NCBI RefSeq assembly: GCF_900117445.1
Contig: NZ_FPEJ01000003.1
Location: 248,001-312,000 of the forward strand
Length of the DNA: 64,000 bases
DNA from: Hyphomicrobium sp. NDB2Meth4
Lineage (GTDB): Bacteria; Pseudomonadota; Alphaproteobacteria; Rhizobiales; Hyphomicrobiaceae
Reading direction: 5' to 3'
Shown here in pieces: positions 18,523-29,134 of the stretch. The notes beneath the pieces are model-generated. The model was given only the letters and a program-made list of their open reading frames with translations, ran no database searches and was not told the DNA's origin. Both the position numbers and the translations under genes were made by a program. Within the stretch, counting starts at the first letter, position 1. Every line of letters starts with the position of its first letter.

Positions 18523-19761
18523 TCAGCGCCAGGGCAGCTTCTCAGGCTCCTGAAGGCCGGTCCGCCGGACTCCCGAGACCTCCTCGAACGCCTCGGCAAA
18601 CTCCACGGCACCGGGCTTGCGGGTGCCATTGTCCATGCGCCGCGTGAACTCGGCGAGCAGCTCGGCCGACGTCTTCCCGATCACCATCTTGTTCACGTAG
18701 TAGGCGCGCCGCGAGAAGAAATTGGGCGTCGGCACCGTGAGACCCGTCGGCTGCATCATCTCGAGCCCCGTTCCCGGACCGGACAAGTTCATCAGCTCCA
18801 GCTCTTCACCCGATAGGTTGGTAACGCCCTTGCGCTTGGCGAAGTCCTTCAGGCCACGCAGCTTCAGCGACTGCAGCCATGGCCCGATGTCGCCATCGAG
18901 ATTGACGGCGTGCATCCCGTAACCCTTCGACGTCTTTGCGAATGCCACGTGCCGGTACCAGTTGTTCGGCACCGATTTGGCTGTCTTCAGCATCGCCCTC
19001 AGCGAAGCGATCTTGCGATCGAGCTCGTCTGCACGCGCCCTGTCGCGGGCGGACGCACGCATCTGCTCCAGCCGCTTCAAGAACGTGTTGCCATGCTTGA
19101 CCAGCTCACCGATCGTGTTCGCGTGCAGCAGCTGCGCATAGCCCAGCGCCGACGAGATCGGCTTGCCTTTCTTCGTGATCGGATTAATGCCCGCCTGCAT
19201 ATCGGCGGTGCCATTGCCGCCGGTCTCCAGAGCATAGACGCGCACCACCTGCTTCGGCGTCAGCCCCAGCGAGAGCGCCTCCACTGCATACCGGCGCTTG
19301 AATTCCTTCTCGCTGATCCGCGCCGGCACGAAGCCGTAATGCGCTTTTGCTGCAGCGAGAAAATCGGCAAGGCCGGGCATCGGTGTCGGCGGCTTGCTCG
19401 GTGTCTTACTCTCCTGACTGGCAAGAAACCGCGACCACTTCTTGTCGAGCTCTCCGCTCAACTGCGGACCTTTGTAGGTCGGCGGAAAAGTCCATACGTA
19501 GTCGTCGGCGTCGAAGAATTTCGTCGATCCGCGCTTCGCCGTCCGCCCCTTACGCTTGGTCTCTATCTGCTGCCAGTAAGCATCCAGCAAACGCTCATGC
19601 TGGTTTTTCGCCGTGCGCCAGGCGATGAATTCGTTCTGCTGCGCCGCAGGAAGCGTCGCCAGAAAATCTTGCACGCTCGCCGCTCTCGCTGCGCCAGTGC
19701 ACACCATCGCGCTTGCCGCCAATAAGGCGAGCAGCGGAAACAATCGGTGGCAAAGTCGCAT
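18523..19761 (-). CDS. exported protein with a lysozyme-like segment, function unknown
   Basis: A 412-residue exported protein with a signal peptide of about 27 residues. The ATG at 19761 has AGGAGG 9 bases upstream; a TTG at 19767 is too close to it. The middle part (about residues 180-220) contains YALETGGNGTADMQAGINP and SALGYAQLL. The Glu followed by Gly-Gly and the later GYAQLL resemble soluble lytic transglycosylases. The rest matches nothing I know. It may act on peptidoglycan, and several other wall enzymes are encoded in this window. The family call is tentative. Confidence 0.7.
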   Translation of the reverse strand: MRLCHRLFPLLALLAASAMVCTGAARAASVQDFLATLPAAQQNEFIAWRTAKNQHERLLDAYWQQIETKRKGRTAKRGSTKFFDADDYVWTFPPTYKGPQLSGELDKKWSRFLASQESKTPSKPPTPMPGLADFLAAAKAHYGFVPARISEKEFKRRYAVEALSLGLTPKQVVRVYALETGGNGTADMQAGINPITKKGKPISSALGYAQLLHANTIGELVKHGNTFLKRLEQMRASARDRARADELDRKIASLRAMLKTAKSVPNNWYRHVAFAKTSKGYGMHAVNLDGDIGPWLQSLKLRGLKDFAKRKGVTNLSGEELELMNLSGPGTGLEMMQPTGLTVPTPNFFSRRAYYVNKMVIGKTSAELLAEFTRRMDNGTRKPGAVEFAEAFEEVSGVRRTGLQEPEKLPWR

Positions 19762-19913
19762 CGGCAATGACCTCCTTTCGCGTAAAATCGCCGCGATAGG
19801 TTGACGTGACAGTTGGACGTTATCGTGATTTGCGAAGCATTAGCGAGCCCAACCTGCCCCTTAGCTATTAAGCCACGAATACAGGGCTTGGATTTCGTGA
19901 AACTGAATGCGAT

Positions 19914-20579
19914 ATGCAGTGCGTGAGCACACTCAAGGATCAAGCCCCCTTCACGGCCGCAGAACTCCAGCGACGAGCCCGCGCTGTGTTGCCCCGGTCC
20001 ATTCCACTATTCGACCCTAACGCCCCTGATACCCCAAGCGATTTCGACTTGAGCCCCGAGCTCGTCCCGGAGGTCGCTCGCGCTCCGTTGGCACCCGCCG
20101 CCGTCCTCATACCCGTGATCGCCCGCCCGACGCTGACCGTGCTTCTTACTCAGCGCACCGAAAGTCTGAGGCGTCACGCCGGCCAGATCGCCTTCCCCGG
20201 CGGCCGCATGGAACCCACCGACGCGGACCCCGTGGCCACAGCACTGCGCGAGGCCCGTGAGGAGATCGGCCTTGAGCCCTCCTTCGTGGAGCCGTTGGGC
20301 TACCTCGATGTCTACCGCACGGGAACCGGTTTCCGCATCTTCCCCGTCGTCAGCCTGGTGCGCGAGGGCTTCACCTTGCAGCTTGACGAGCGCGAGGTTG
20401 CTGATGCCTTCGAAGTCCCGCTTGCATTCTTGATGGATGAGGCAAACCATCGGACGGAGGCGCGCGTCTGGCGCGGTCAGGAGCGCCGGTTTTATGCCAT
20501 GCCTTTCGAGCAGCGGTACATTTGGGGTGCAACCGCCGGCATGTTGCGAAACATGTACAGGAGGCTCTTTTCAGAATGA
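19914..20579 (+). CDS. Nudix hydrolase, CoA pyrophosphatase type
   Basis: A 221-residue Nudix protein. The UPF0035-type motif LLTQRTESLRRHAGQIAFPG directly precedes the Nudix box (GRMEPTDADPVA, then REAREEIGL), about residues 76-120. This combination marks coenzyme A diphosphatases (NudL type), which split CoA into phosphopantetheine and 3',5'-ADP. The start at 19914 lacks a clear ribosome site and a later GTG is possible. The stop overlaps the next gene's start by ATGA, so the two are translationally coupled. Confidence 0.9.
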   Translation: MQCVSTLKDQAPFTAAELQRRARAVLPRSIPLFDPNAPDTPSDFDLSPELVPEVARAPLAPAAVLIPVIARPTLTVLLTQRTESLRRHAGQIAFPGGRMEPTDADPVATALREAREEIGLEPSFVEPLGYLDVYRTGTGFRIFPVVSLVREGFTLQLDEREVADAFEVPLAFLMDEANHRTEARVWRGQERRFYAMPFEQRYIWGATAGMLRNMYRRLFSE

Positions 20580-20842
20580 TCCGCATCGTCGCCGAAAACA
20601 TTCTTCTCTTCCTGCTGCCGACGATCGTCTATGTGGCTTACATCTACCTGACACGCGATGAGAAACCTCAGGCGTCGCGCGTTCTCGACGATGCTCCGCT
20701 GATCTGGCTGTTCGTGGCCGGCGCCGCCATCGTCATCATCACCCTGGTAAGCTTTGGCACGATAACCGGGGGCAAGCCGGGCCAGGTTTATACTCCGCCC
20801 GTTTTCAAGGACGGCCGCATCGAGCCAGGCCATATCGACTGA
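20576..20842 (+). CDS. DUF6111-like small membrane protein
   Basis: An 88-residue protein whose ATG overlaps the Nudix stop (ATGA). It has two hydrophobic segments (about residues 6-25, AENILLFLLPTIVYVAYIYL, and 40-61, IWLFVAGAAIVIITLVSFG) and a short C-terminal tail ending EPGHID. The position between a CoA pyrophosphatase and the CCA transferase is conserved in Hyphomicrobiales, where this protein is called DUF6111. No function is known. Confidence 0.8.
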   Translation: MIRIVAENILLFLLPTIVYVAYIYLTRDEKPQASRVLDDAPLIWLFVAGAAIVIITLVSFGTITGGKPGQVYTPPVFKDGRIEPGHID

Positions 20843-20859
20843 TTGCGCGGGAACGCCCG

Positions 20860-22140
20860 ATGATGCGCTCTGACGACAGCGCCGGACTGCCCAATCTAGC
20901 CGGCACCGAATGGCTGCAGCGCCCCCAGACTCGGGCCGTGTTCGATGCGCTGCGCGCCGATGGCGCAGGCGTTCGAGCCGTTGGCGGTGCGGTGCGCAAT
21001 GCTCTGCTCGGCACCCCCGTCAAAGACATCGACATCGCGACGACCGCGCCGCCCGAAGAGGTCGTCCAATTGGCCAAGCGCGCGGGCCTTCACGCGATCC
21101 CCACCGGCTTCGAGCACGGCACCGTGACCGTCGTCGTCGACAAGCATCCCTTCGAGGTCACGACGCTGCGCCGTGACATCGAAACCTTCGGCCGGCATGC
21201 ACGCGTCACGTTCACCACCGATTGGCGCGAGGACGCCATGCGCCGCGACTTCACGATGAACGCGCTCTACTGCGATCTCGACGGTGTCGTGCACGATCCT
21301 CTCGGCGGATATCCCGATCTCATCGCCAAGCGCGTGCGTTTCATCGGCGACGCACACGAGCGCATCCGCGAGGACTATCTGCGCATTCTGCGCTTCTTTC
21401 GCTTCCTCGCCCAATACGGCGATCCCACTGCGCCCGATCCCGACGGGCTTGCCGCCGCGCGCGCCGAGAAAAGCGGATTGGCACAGCTTTCCGGCGAGCG
21501 CATCCGCAACGAGCTTCTTCTGCTGCTGTCGGCGCCCCGCGCGCTTTGCGCACTCGCTACGATGCAGGAAGCGGGCTTGATCGAACCGTTGCTCGGTACG
21601 CCGGGCAATGTGCAGCTCGCAAAGCGCCTTGAAAGCATCGAGGCAGCGCTCGGCCGCGCGCCCGATCCGATCCTCCGCCTTGCCGCGCTGGCAGACGCAC
21701 CCACGCCGCTGCTGAAGGATAGACTGCGGTTATCGCTGGTCGAAGCCGGCCGCCTCGCCGACGCCGCACGACGCGATGCCTCGTTCGATCCGCGCACCGA
21801 TGAAGCCGCCGCGAAGGCCTTCATCTATCGGCATGGACCGGATGCATTCGTCGATGGCGCTCTTATCGATTGGGCGCGCTCCGATGATCCGTCGGATGAT
21901 CGAGTCCGCGCCGAACGCATCGCCCTGCCGCAGCGCTGGACACCGCCGAAACTTCCGGTGCGCGGTGCCGACGTCCTCGCCCTCGACGTCCCCGCCGGAC
22001 CCAAGGTCGGCCGCATCGTCTCTGAATTCGAGATCTGGTGGATCGCCGCCGGCTACCCGGATGACCCGAAGCGACTGCATGAAAGGCTGGAGCAGTTGGT
22101 GCGCGACGAGAAATCTCCCCGCCGCGCCACCGATGACTGA
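20860..22140 (+). CDS. cca: CCA tRNA nucleotidyltransferase / poly(A) polymerase family
   Basis: A 426-residue class II nucleotidyltransferase. The head domain has AVGGAVRNALLGTPVKDIDI near residue 41, with the metal-binding DID. The motif RRDFTMNALYCDLDGVVHDP is near residue 128, and the RNA-binding signature RIREDYLRILRFFRFLAQYG is near residue 168. Such enzymes add or repair the CCA end of tRNA; some relatives add poly(A) instead. It is the third gene of the Nudix/DUF6111/CCA set, 17 bases after DUF6111. Confidence 0.93.
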   Translation: MMRSDDSAGLPNLAGTEWLQRPQTRAVFDALRADGAGVRAVGGAVRNALLGTPVKDIDIATTAPPEEVVQLAKRAGLHAIPTGFEHGTVTVVVDKHPFEVTTLRRDIETFGRHARVTFTTDWREDAMRRDFTMNALYCDLDGVVHDPLGGYPDLIAKRVRFIGDAHERIREDYLRILRFFRFLAQYGDPTAPDPDGLAAARAEKSGLAQLSGERIRNELLLLLSAPRALCALATMQEAGLIEPLLGTPGNVQLAKRLESIEAALGRAPDPILRLAALADAPTPLLKDRLRLSLVEAGRLADAARRDASFDPRTDEAAAKAFIYRHGPDAFVDGALIDWARSDDPSDDRVRAERIALPQRWTPPKLPVRGADVLALDVPAGPKVGRIVSEFEIWWIAAGYPDDPKRLHERLEQLVRDEKSPRRATDD

Positions 22141-22146
22141 AACTGC

Positions 22147-24411
22147 TTAGGGCGAGAACAGCCCCGAAATCGCATCAGCCAGAGACTCTGGTCCTTGCGA
22201 CTGCTTCTTCTTCCGCCGCGTATACTGCTGCTGCGGCTGGCTGTCGGAGCCACTGTCCGCAGACGCCACGGCATCATCCGCATACGAGGGCTGCTCGAAG
22301 CGGATCGACTTTCCGGTCAGAGCCGCCGCGGTCCGGCTGTCGAGACCGTAGAAGTCACCATAGGTCTGCAGCTTGCCGTTATCGTCGACACGCGCCGTCA
22401 TGTAGGTGATGTGGACGGGAATGTGCTTGCTGAGAGCAACCTCGCCGCCACTGGCGAACATCGACTGCACCTTGCTCGCCGACCAGCCCTTGTCCTCGGC
22501 CAGCAGCACCTCGGCCAGACGGCGCGGCTCGTGCACGCGCATGCAGCCATGGCTCAGCGCGCGGAACGACTTGCCGAACAGGTTACGCTCGGGCGTGTCA
22601 TGCATGTAGACGTCGTGCGAGTTCGGGAACAAGAACTTCACTTCGCCAAGCACGTTCTTCGGCCCCGGCGGCTGCTGGAAGCTGAAGCGGCGAATGTCGA
22701 CGCTCGACCAGTTGATCGAATTGGGATCGATCTGACGGCCATTGGCATAGGCGCGCAAGTCGTAGGCATCGAGCACGGCCTGGGCCGAATACCCGCCGCC
22801 GAAAATCCCGAAGAAACCTGCCCCGCCCGAACTCTTGCGCAACAGCGGTGCGAGTTCCTTCATCTTGATACCGTCCGGCACGCCCCAGCTCGGACGGAAC
22901 ACGACGGTCTTCATGTCCGCAGAAAAGACCGGCGTCGGCCATGATGGCTGACCGACGATGATCTCGTCGGTATGGATCACCTCACCGTTCTTCACGATGC
23001 GGGTCAGGAACTCCGGAACGTTGTCCCAGACGTGGAACTCGCCGAGATCTGGCGGCAGCCAGCGCCAGCGTTCCATGTTGATGAGGATGCGCTCGATCTT
23101 GGAATCGTTCGACTGAGCCACCGGACGCGGCCCACCGTTCAGCACCTGTCGCGTGCCGTTACCGACGAGACCGTCCGGCGTCAGGTTCTTGTCACGCTGG
23201 AAGTCGCGCACGGCCTGCACCAGCGCATCGTCGTAGACGTTCTCGTTAGCCGGATCCTGAGCTTGCACTTTCAGACGCTGGCGCAACAGAGCGACCTGCG
23301 GATCATTCATGCCGGGCCGCAGCAAACGACCTGCCGGCAGCTGCACGGCCAGCGCGGGATCTTCCTGCTGGACCTCTTCTTTTTCTTCGCCGCCGCGCAG
23401 CTTGAGCAGCATCTGGCGCAACGCCTGGAACTGCGGATGCTTCGGATGCAGCGATGTCAGGTATGCGCCCGGTTCCGGAGCAGCAGCGATCTCGCTCAGC
23501 ACCGTCTTAGGCGGCACCAGCGTCGGCTGCTGATCCATCAGCTGCGAGATGCTCGCGGGATTGATGCGTCCGCCACGCGCGTAACGCGCGTACTTCAGCA
23601 CAGCCACGGCTACCTGCAATTCGGTGTCGGCCGCGGCTTCAGCCGTCAAAGCCTGAACAGCGGGCGAGGGCACATCGAACGCCGAGGCTGGCAGGCCCCA
23701 GTTGTCTGCGCGGCCGATCTCGGCGACGACCGCCTTGCCCTTCTCGGTAAGACCGCTTGTCGACGCCCAGAGCGGCGTGCCAGTCACCTCACCATAATAG
23801 CTGGCGAGAGCCGCAGCCTCTTCCTGATTGACCTTCTTGCCGAGCTCCGAAACCTTCGCGCGGATGCTGGCCACCACCGGATCGGCCGGCGGCAGAACTT
23901 GCGCGGGAGCACTCTCGGGCGCGGTTCCCGATGCAGTATCGGGCAGTGCGGCGGTGGACTTTGGCGGCTCGGCGGCAGAATTTGCCGGCGTCGTCGCAGC
24001 TTCATTAGTGGCAGCCGGAGCCGTTGGCGCGGGCGCGGCGGCAGTGGCCGAACCAGGCTGCGGCTCAGGGACAGCGGCGGGAGGCGTGGCGGTCGCTTGC
24101 GCGCCAGCAGCCGGCGGCGTCGCCGCCGCGGACGATTGCGGCGCCTGGGCGGGCTGTTCTGTGGAGTTCGCGGCGGCCGGAGCCGCTGGCGCGGCGGCCG
24201 CTGCCGTGGGCTGCGCGGGCTGATTTGCAGCCGCGGCAGTGTTGGCCCCCACGGCGGGTGCCGTCGTAGGCTGACTTTCCACCGCAGCAGGCGTGGATGG
24301 TGTTGCTGGAGCCGGTGTTTCGGCGCGGGAAGCAACCGATCCCGAAACGCACAGAGCCGCAATCGCCGGCAAAAGCACGGCGCGCGTCGAAACAGCCTTC
24401 TTGATAGTCAT
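22147..24411 (-). CDS. L,D-transpeptidase, YcbB/LdtD type, with long Ala/Pro-rich N-terminus
   Basis: A 754-residue exported cell-wall enzyme. A signal peptide (about residues 1-30) is followed by about 140 residues made almost only of Ala, Pro, Thr, Ser and Gln, a probable flexible linker in the periplasm. A YcbB-like scaffold comes next. A peptidoglycan-binding repeat follows near residues 362-430 (DALVQAVRDFQRDKNLTPDG). The catalytic YkuD domain has HGCMRVHEPRRLAEVLL near residue 620, with the active Cys. The enzyme makes 3-3 crosslinks in peptidoglycan. The stop is 6 bases from the convergent CCA gene stop. Confidence 0.92.
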   Translation of the reverse strand: MTIKKAVSTRAVLLPAIAALCVSGSVASRAETPAPATPSTPAAVESQPTTAPAVGANTAAAANQPAQPTAAAAAPAAPAAANSTEQPAQAPQSSAAATPPAAGAQATATPPAAVPEPQPGSATAAAPAPTAPAATNEAATTPANSAAEPPKSTAALPDTASGTAPESAPAQVLPPADPVVASIRAKVSELGKKVNQEEAAALASYYGEVTGTPLWASTSGLTEKGKAVVAEIGRADNWGLPASAFDVPSPAVQALTAEAAADTELQVAVAVLKYARYARGGRINPASISQLMDQQPTLVPPKTVLSEIAAAPEPGAYLTSLHPKHPQFQALRQMLLKLRGGEEKEEVQQEDPALAVQLPAGRLLRPGMNDPQVALLRQRLKVQAQDPANENVYDDALVQAVRDFQRDKNLTPDGLVGNGTRQVLNGGPRPVAQSNDSKIERILINMERWRWLPPDLGEFHVWDNVPEFLTRIVKNGEVIHTDEIIVGQPSWPTPVFSADMKTVVFRPSWGVPDGIKMKELAPLLRKSSGGAGFFGIFGGGYSAQAVLDAYDLRAYANGRQIDPNSINWSSVDIRRFSFQQPPGPKNVLGEVKFLFPNSHDVYMHDTPERNLFGKSFRALSHGCMRVHEPRRLAEVLLAEDKGWSASKVQSMFASGGEVALSKHIPVHITYMTARVDDNGKLQTYGDFYGLDSRTAAALTGKSIRFEQPSYADDAVASADSGSDSQPQQQYTRRKKKQSQGPESLADAISGLFSP

Positions 24412-24714
24412 CCCTCGGTCTCCAATCGCGCCTTGAGGCTAGGTGGAGAAAATGGCCGTGGCTGGGCCGGATCCGACGCAAACGGGTGATTAGGCATGTG
24501 GCAACCGATGCATAATGACGTCAAGGCTAACGTGGAGCATCTCGGCCACAGCCGATCCATTAAATACCTCAAGAGTCGCGGAAAAGCCCCCGGCACAATC
24601 CTCGGCGCGACCAACCATTAACAGCTTAAGTGAACCTTAAGGCGATGAGGGCCCAAACGAGAAGGGCGCAGCTTGCGCCACGCCCTTCCCAAATCAGATG
24701 CTTTTGGCTTGGAA
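24412..24714. other. 303-base gap between groEL and the L,D-transpeptidase
   Basis: Holds the upstream region of the L,D-transpeptidase gene and a probable groEL terminator at 24661-24688. No gene is seen. Confidence 0.5.
24661..24688 (-). terminator. probable terminator of groESL
   Basis: GAAGGGCG (24661-24668) and CGCCCTTC (24681-24688) form an 8-bp stem 26 bases past the groEL stop. On the minus strand it is followed by TCGTTTG, a weak T-run. Confidence 0.5.
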
Positions 24715-26725
<2,011 letters not shown>

Positions 26726-26823
26726 GGGATCAACCTCATGATGTGCTTTGCGTTTTGAATCTGAAGCGCCTCATTCGCGAGGCGCGGGATCGGCGTGCCC
26801 ATGGCTCATCGGCCCCGCGTCGC

Positions 26824-26853
26824 GTATATGATCTTGGCTGTTAGCACTGTCAA
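26824..26853 (-). promoter_or_regulatory. groESL promoter
   Basis: On the minus strand TTGACA (26848-26853) is followed after 17-18 bases by CATATA/ATATAC (26824-26830). The -35 box lies inside the CIRCE operator, so repressor binding would block RNA polymerase. Confidence 0.65.
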
Positions 26854-26867
26854 GAAGTGAGTGCCAG
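26841..26867. promoter_or_regulatory. CIRCE operator (HrcA site)
   Basis: TTAGCACTG (26841-26849), nine bases, then GAGTGCCAG (26859-26867). The consensus is TTAGCACTC-N9-GAGTGCTAA, so there are one mismatch in the left arm and two in the right. It lies 116 bases before groES. HrcA repression released by heat is the expected control. The hrcA gene is not in the window. Confidence 0.85.
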
Positions 26868-26969
26868 GACCGCCCCGAAGTCAGATCAGCCGGTAGCGGC
26901 CGCCGGCACTATCTGCACCGGCGGCTTAATGAAAGCTTATCGGGTGGCGAGGGTGCGGTGGGGCAGCTA

Positions 26970-27527
26970 TTAGGCCGCCCGGCTATGGCGCCCCTCTTCT
27001 ATCTCCTCGACGATTTTGGCGACGAACGCATCGATATCGCCCGGATTCCGCGAGGTGATAATCCCCTGGTCGGTGACGACAGGCCGGTCGACCCATCGAC
27101 CACCAGCATTGATCACGTCCGTTCTGATCGAGTTGTATGAGGTCACCTCCCGGCCGTTCACCGCCCCCGCCTCGATCAACAGCCACGGCGCATGACAGAT
27201 GGCAGCCACGACCTTTCCGGCCTTCAGGAAAGCTTCGATGATGCCCAGAGCTGTCTCGTTCGTACGCAGATGGTCCGGGTTCATCACTCCGCCGGGCAAA
27301 ACCAGGGCATCGAAAGAGCCGACACCCACCCCATCGAGGGTCAGATCGACGTCGACCGCCCGGCCCCAATCTTTCTTGTCCCACCCTTTGATCGTGCCCG
27401 GCTCGGGAGCGGCAATCCGCACATCCGCCCCTTTGGCTTTCAGCTGCCGCAGGGGTTCCTCCAGCTCGGACTGTTCAAAGCCATGCGTCGCCATGATCAG
27501 GACGCGGCTCTTGCTGATACGTGCCAT
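26970..27527 (-). CDS. DJ-1/PfpI family protein
   Basis: A 185-residue type 1 glutamine amidotransferase-like protein of the PfpI group. The nucleophile elbow is AAICHAPWLLIEAGAVNGRE (Cys near residue 109), with the family Glu in the N-terminal part (HGFEQSELEEPLRQLKAKG). PfpI relatives are described as proteases, glyoxalase III or deglycases, so the reaction here is uncertain. GGAGA lies before the ATG. It lies upstream of groES on the same strand, but the groESL promoter in between makes co-transcription unlikely to be essential. Confidence 0.9.
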   Translation of the reverse strand: MARISKSRVLIMATHGFEQSELEEPLRQLKAKGADVRIAAPEPGTIKGWDKKDWGRAVDVDLTLDGVGVGSFDALVLPGGVMNPDHLRTNETALGIIEAFLKAGKVVAAICHAPWLLIEAGAVNGREVTSYNSIRTDVINAGGRWVDRPVVTDQGIITSRNPGDIDAFVAKIVEEIEEGRHSRAA

Positions 27528-27621
27528 GGCGGTCTCTCCTCAATTCCTTGCAGGATTGAACCGTCCGAGCGAGCAACAGTTCCGCGAAAGGCGGTATTCA
27601 AAAAACTGAAGCTGAAATAAC

Positions 27622-27660
27622 GAAGGGCCCGCAACGGCTTTAGCCTGCGAGCCCCTTTCG
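27622..27660 (-). terminator. probable terminator of the H-NS-family gene
   Basis: On the minus strand GGGGCTCGCA and TGCGGGCCC form a stem around GGCTAAAGCCGT, with a GT wobble. The following TTCGTTATTT is only weakly T-rich. It lies about 50 bases past the stop at 27708. Confidence 0.5.
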
Positions 27661-27707
27661 TTCTTATTGGGCGTACCGTATTATAACGGTTCTAAATGCT
27701 GTTCGCG

Positions 27708-28019
27708 TTAAATGGCGAAATCGGTCAGCTTGGCGCCCTTGTTGAGCTTTGCAACCAGCCAATTCGGCTTGCGGCCGCGACCCGTCCAGGTCTCCGACTT
27801 GTTGTCTGGATTGACGTATTTGGCAGCGCTGGTCTTACCCCGGCCGCGCCCACCGAACAGTTCCGATACTGAAAAGCCGCGCTTTTCAGCGAGCTGCGCC
27901 AATGCCTGTTTCACCTCGGAGCGCTCACGATCGCGCGCTGCGGAGATTGCTTTTTGCACTTTCGCTTCCAGCTCAAGAAGGTCCTTTAGCGAGAGCTTAT
28001 CAACATTGGGTGTGGCCAT
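27708..28019 (-). CDS. H-NS-family nucleoid protein (HvrA-like)
   Basis: A 103-residue H-NS-family DNA-binding protein. The N-terminal helix (LSLKDLLELEAKVQKAIS) would form dimers. The C-terminal DNA-binding domain has KYVNPDNKSETWTGRGRKPN near residues 67-86, which includes the family's TWTGRGRKP core. Alphaproteobacterial relatives such as HvrA and BV3F bind AT-rich DNA and modulate transcription, for example of photosynthesis or nitrogen genes. AGGA lies upstream of the ATG at 28019; the start at 28058 adds a leader with no ribosome site. Confidence 0.9.
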   Translation of the reverse strand: MATPNVDKLSLKDLLELEAKVQKAISAARDRERSEVKQALAQLAEKRGFSVSELFGGRGRGKTSAAKYVNPDNKSETWTGRGRKPNWLVAKLNKGAKLTDFAI

Positions 28020-28086
28020 CCGGTAGTCCTTCCTGAATACGCACGTCTCGATAGGCAATTTGCCGTTGCCACATCTAGCGCTGCTT

Positions 28087-28114
28087 CAATTACTTTTTGC
28101 CTTCAATTTGTCAA
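28087..28114 (-). promoter_or_regulatory. candidate promoter of the H-NS-family gene
   Basis: On the minus strand TTGACA (28109-28114) is followed after 16 bases by TAATTG (28087-28092), a weak -10 box. Confidence 0.35.
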
Positions 28115-28135
28115 GCCGATCGAAATTAAATCGGC
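28115..28135. promoter_or_regulatory. inverted repeat next to that promoter
   Basis: GCCGAT (28115-28120), nine bases, ATCGGC (28130-28135). It touches the candidate -35 box and may be an operator. The binding protein is unknown. Confidence 0.35.
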
Positions 28136-28479
28136 AAAGCGCAACAAAGGATAGCGGCAACTTCCTGCAACTAATGCGCGAACCCTTCAGCGTGTATTGG
28201 CGACCAGCCTTTGGCAGGCGATATGGCAGCCAACCCGCGCCCCGCAATTGGCGTTCAGGCTGCGTTCAGCTGCTCCTGGCTAACTTCCATTCAACCCTGA
28301 ACTCCCATCTTCCCCGGAGTGATCCACGAGGGCGCAGCGTTCAGGGTCGCTGCGTCCTCACCCCTTCCCCACATTCCCGGACATCGGATTGGCCACGCGC
28401 GGAACTGGCGCGCAGGGCCTGCGTTGCCATTGCACATGTGAGCCGGTAGTTTGCCGCCGTGTTTTTCGGAGGCCCCACT

Positions 28480-29079
28480 ATGACTTTCAAGCTTGAACCG
28501 CTGCCGTATGCCTATGACGCCCTGGCGCCGTACATGTCGGCTGAGACTCTCGAGTACCACCACGACAAGCATCACCAAGCCTACGTCGATATGGCCAATA
28601 AGCTGATCCCTGGCTCGAAATACGAAGGCAAGAGCCTCGAAGAGATCTGCAAGGAAGCCTACGCCGACAAAGCCCAGCCGGTGATCAACAACGTCGGCCA
28701 GGACTACAACCACAACCACTTCTGGAAGTGGATGAAGAAGGGCGGCGGCGGCAACAAGCTTCCCGGCACCGTTCAGAAGCTCGTCGAGGCCGCTGGCGGC
28801 TACGACAAGGTCCGCAACGACTTCATCGAGAACGGCAAGACGCAGTTCGGCTCCGGCTGGACCTGGCTGGCCGTCAAGGACGGCGGTCTTGTGCTGATGA
28901 AGACGCCGAACGGCGAGAACCCGCTGATGCACGGCGCTCAGCCGATCCTCGGCTGCGACGTGTGGGAGCACAGCTACTACATCGATTATCGCAACGCGCG
29001 CCCGAAGTACCTGGAAGCCTGGTTCGACAATCTGGTGAACTGGGACCACGTCGAAGAGCTGGCGCAAAAGGCCGTCTGA
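28480..29079 (+). CDS. sodB: superoxide dismutase, Fe/Mn type
   Basis: A 199-residue dismutase that converts superoxide to peroxide and oxygen in the cytoplasm. Metal ligands are seen in the expected motifs: H in YHHDKHHQAYVDM near residue 27, H in NHNHFWKWM near residue 78, and DVWEHSYYIDYRN near residue 163. The length and sequence style suit the iron form (SodB), but metal choice is not certain. GGAGG lies 7 bases before the ATG at 28480. A strong terminator follows the gene. Confidence 0.96.
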   Translation: MTFKLEPLPYAYDALAPYMSAETLEYHHDKHHQAYVDMANKLIPGSKYEGKSLEEICKEAYADKAQPVINNVGQDYNHNHFWKWMKKGGGGNKLPGTVQKLVEAAGGYDKVRNDFIENGKTQFGSGWTWLAVKDGGLVLMKTPNGENPLMHGAQPILGCDVWEHSYYIDYRNARPKYLEAWFDNLVNWDHVEELAQKAV

Positions 29080-29105
29080 GCTAGCGGCTTTACGACCAAA
29101 TAAGG

Positions 29106-29134
29106 AAGGCGCCGATTGCGGTCGGCGCCTTTTT
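29106..29134 (+). terminator. strong terminator after sodB
   Basis: AAGGCGCCGA (29106-29115) and TCGGCGCCTT (29122-29131) form a 10-bp stem with a TTGCGG loop, ending in TTTTT. The mirrored A-rich foot may also let it end transcription of the cytochrome gene on the minus strand. Confidence 0.9.

Larger units (their letters stand above)
28020..28479. other. 460-base divergent regulatory region (H-NS gene / sodB)
   Basis: No gene is supported here. It is more AT-rich near 28080-28135, where a promoter for the H-NS-family gene and an inverted repeat are visible. The rest (28140-28460) shows no clear promoter or structure by eye. Confidence 0.5.

Noticed and set aside
22972-24489. 505-residue Arg/Gly-rich open frame opposite the L,D-transpeptidase
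   Set aside because: It is the antisense reading of the Ala/Pro-rich linker; the composition follows from that.
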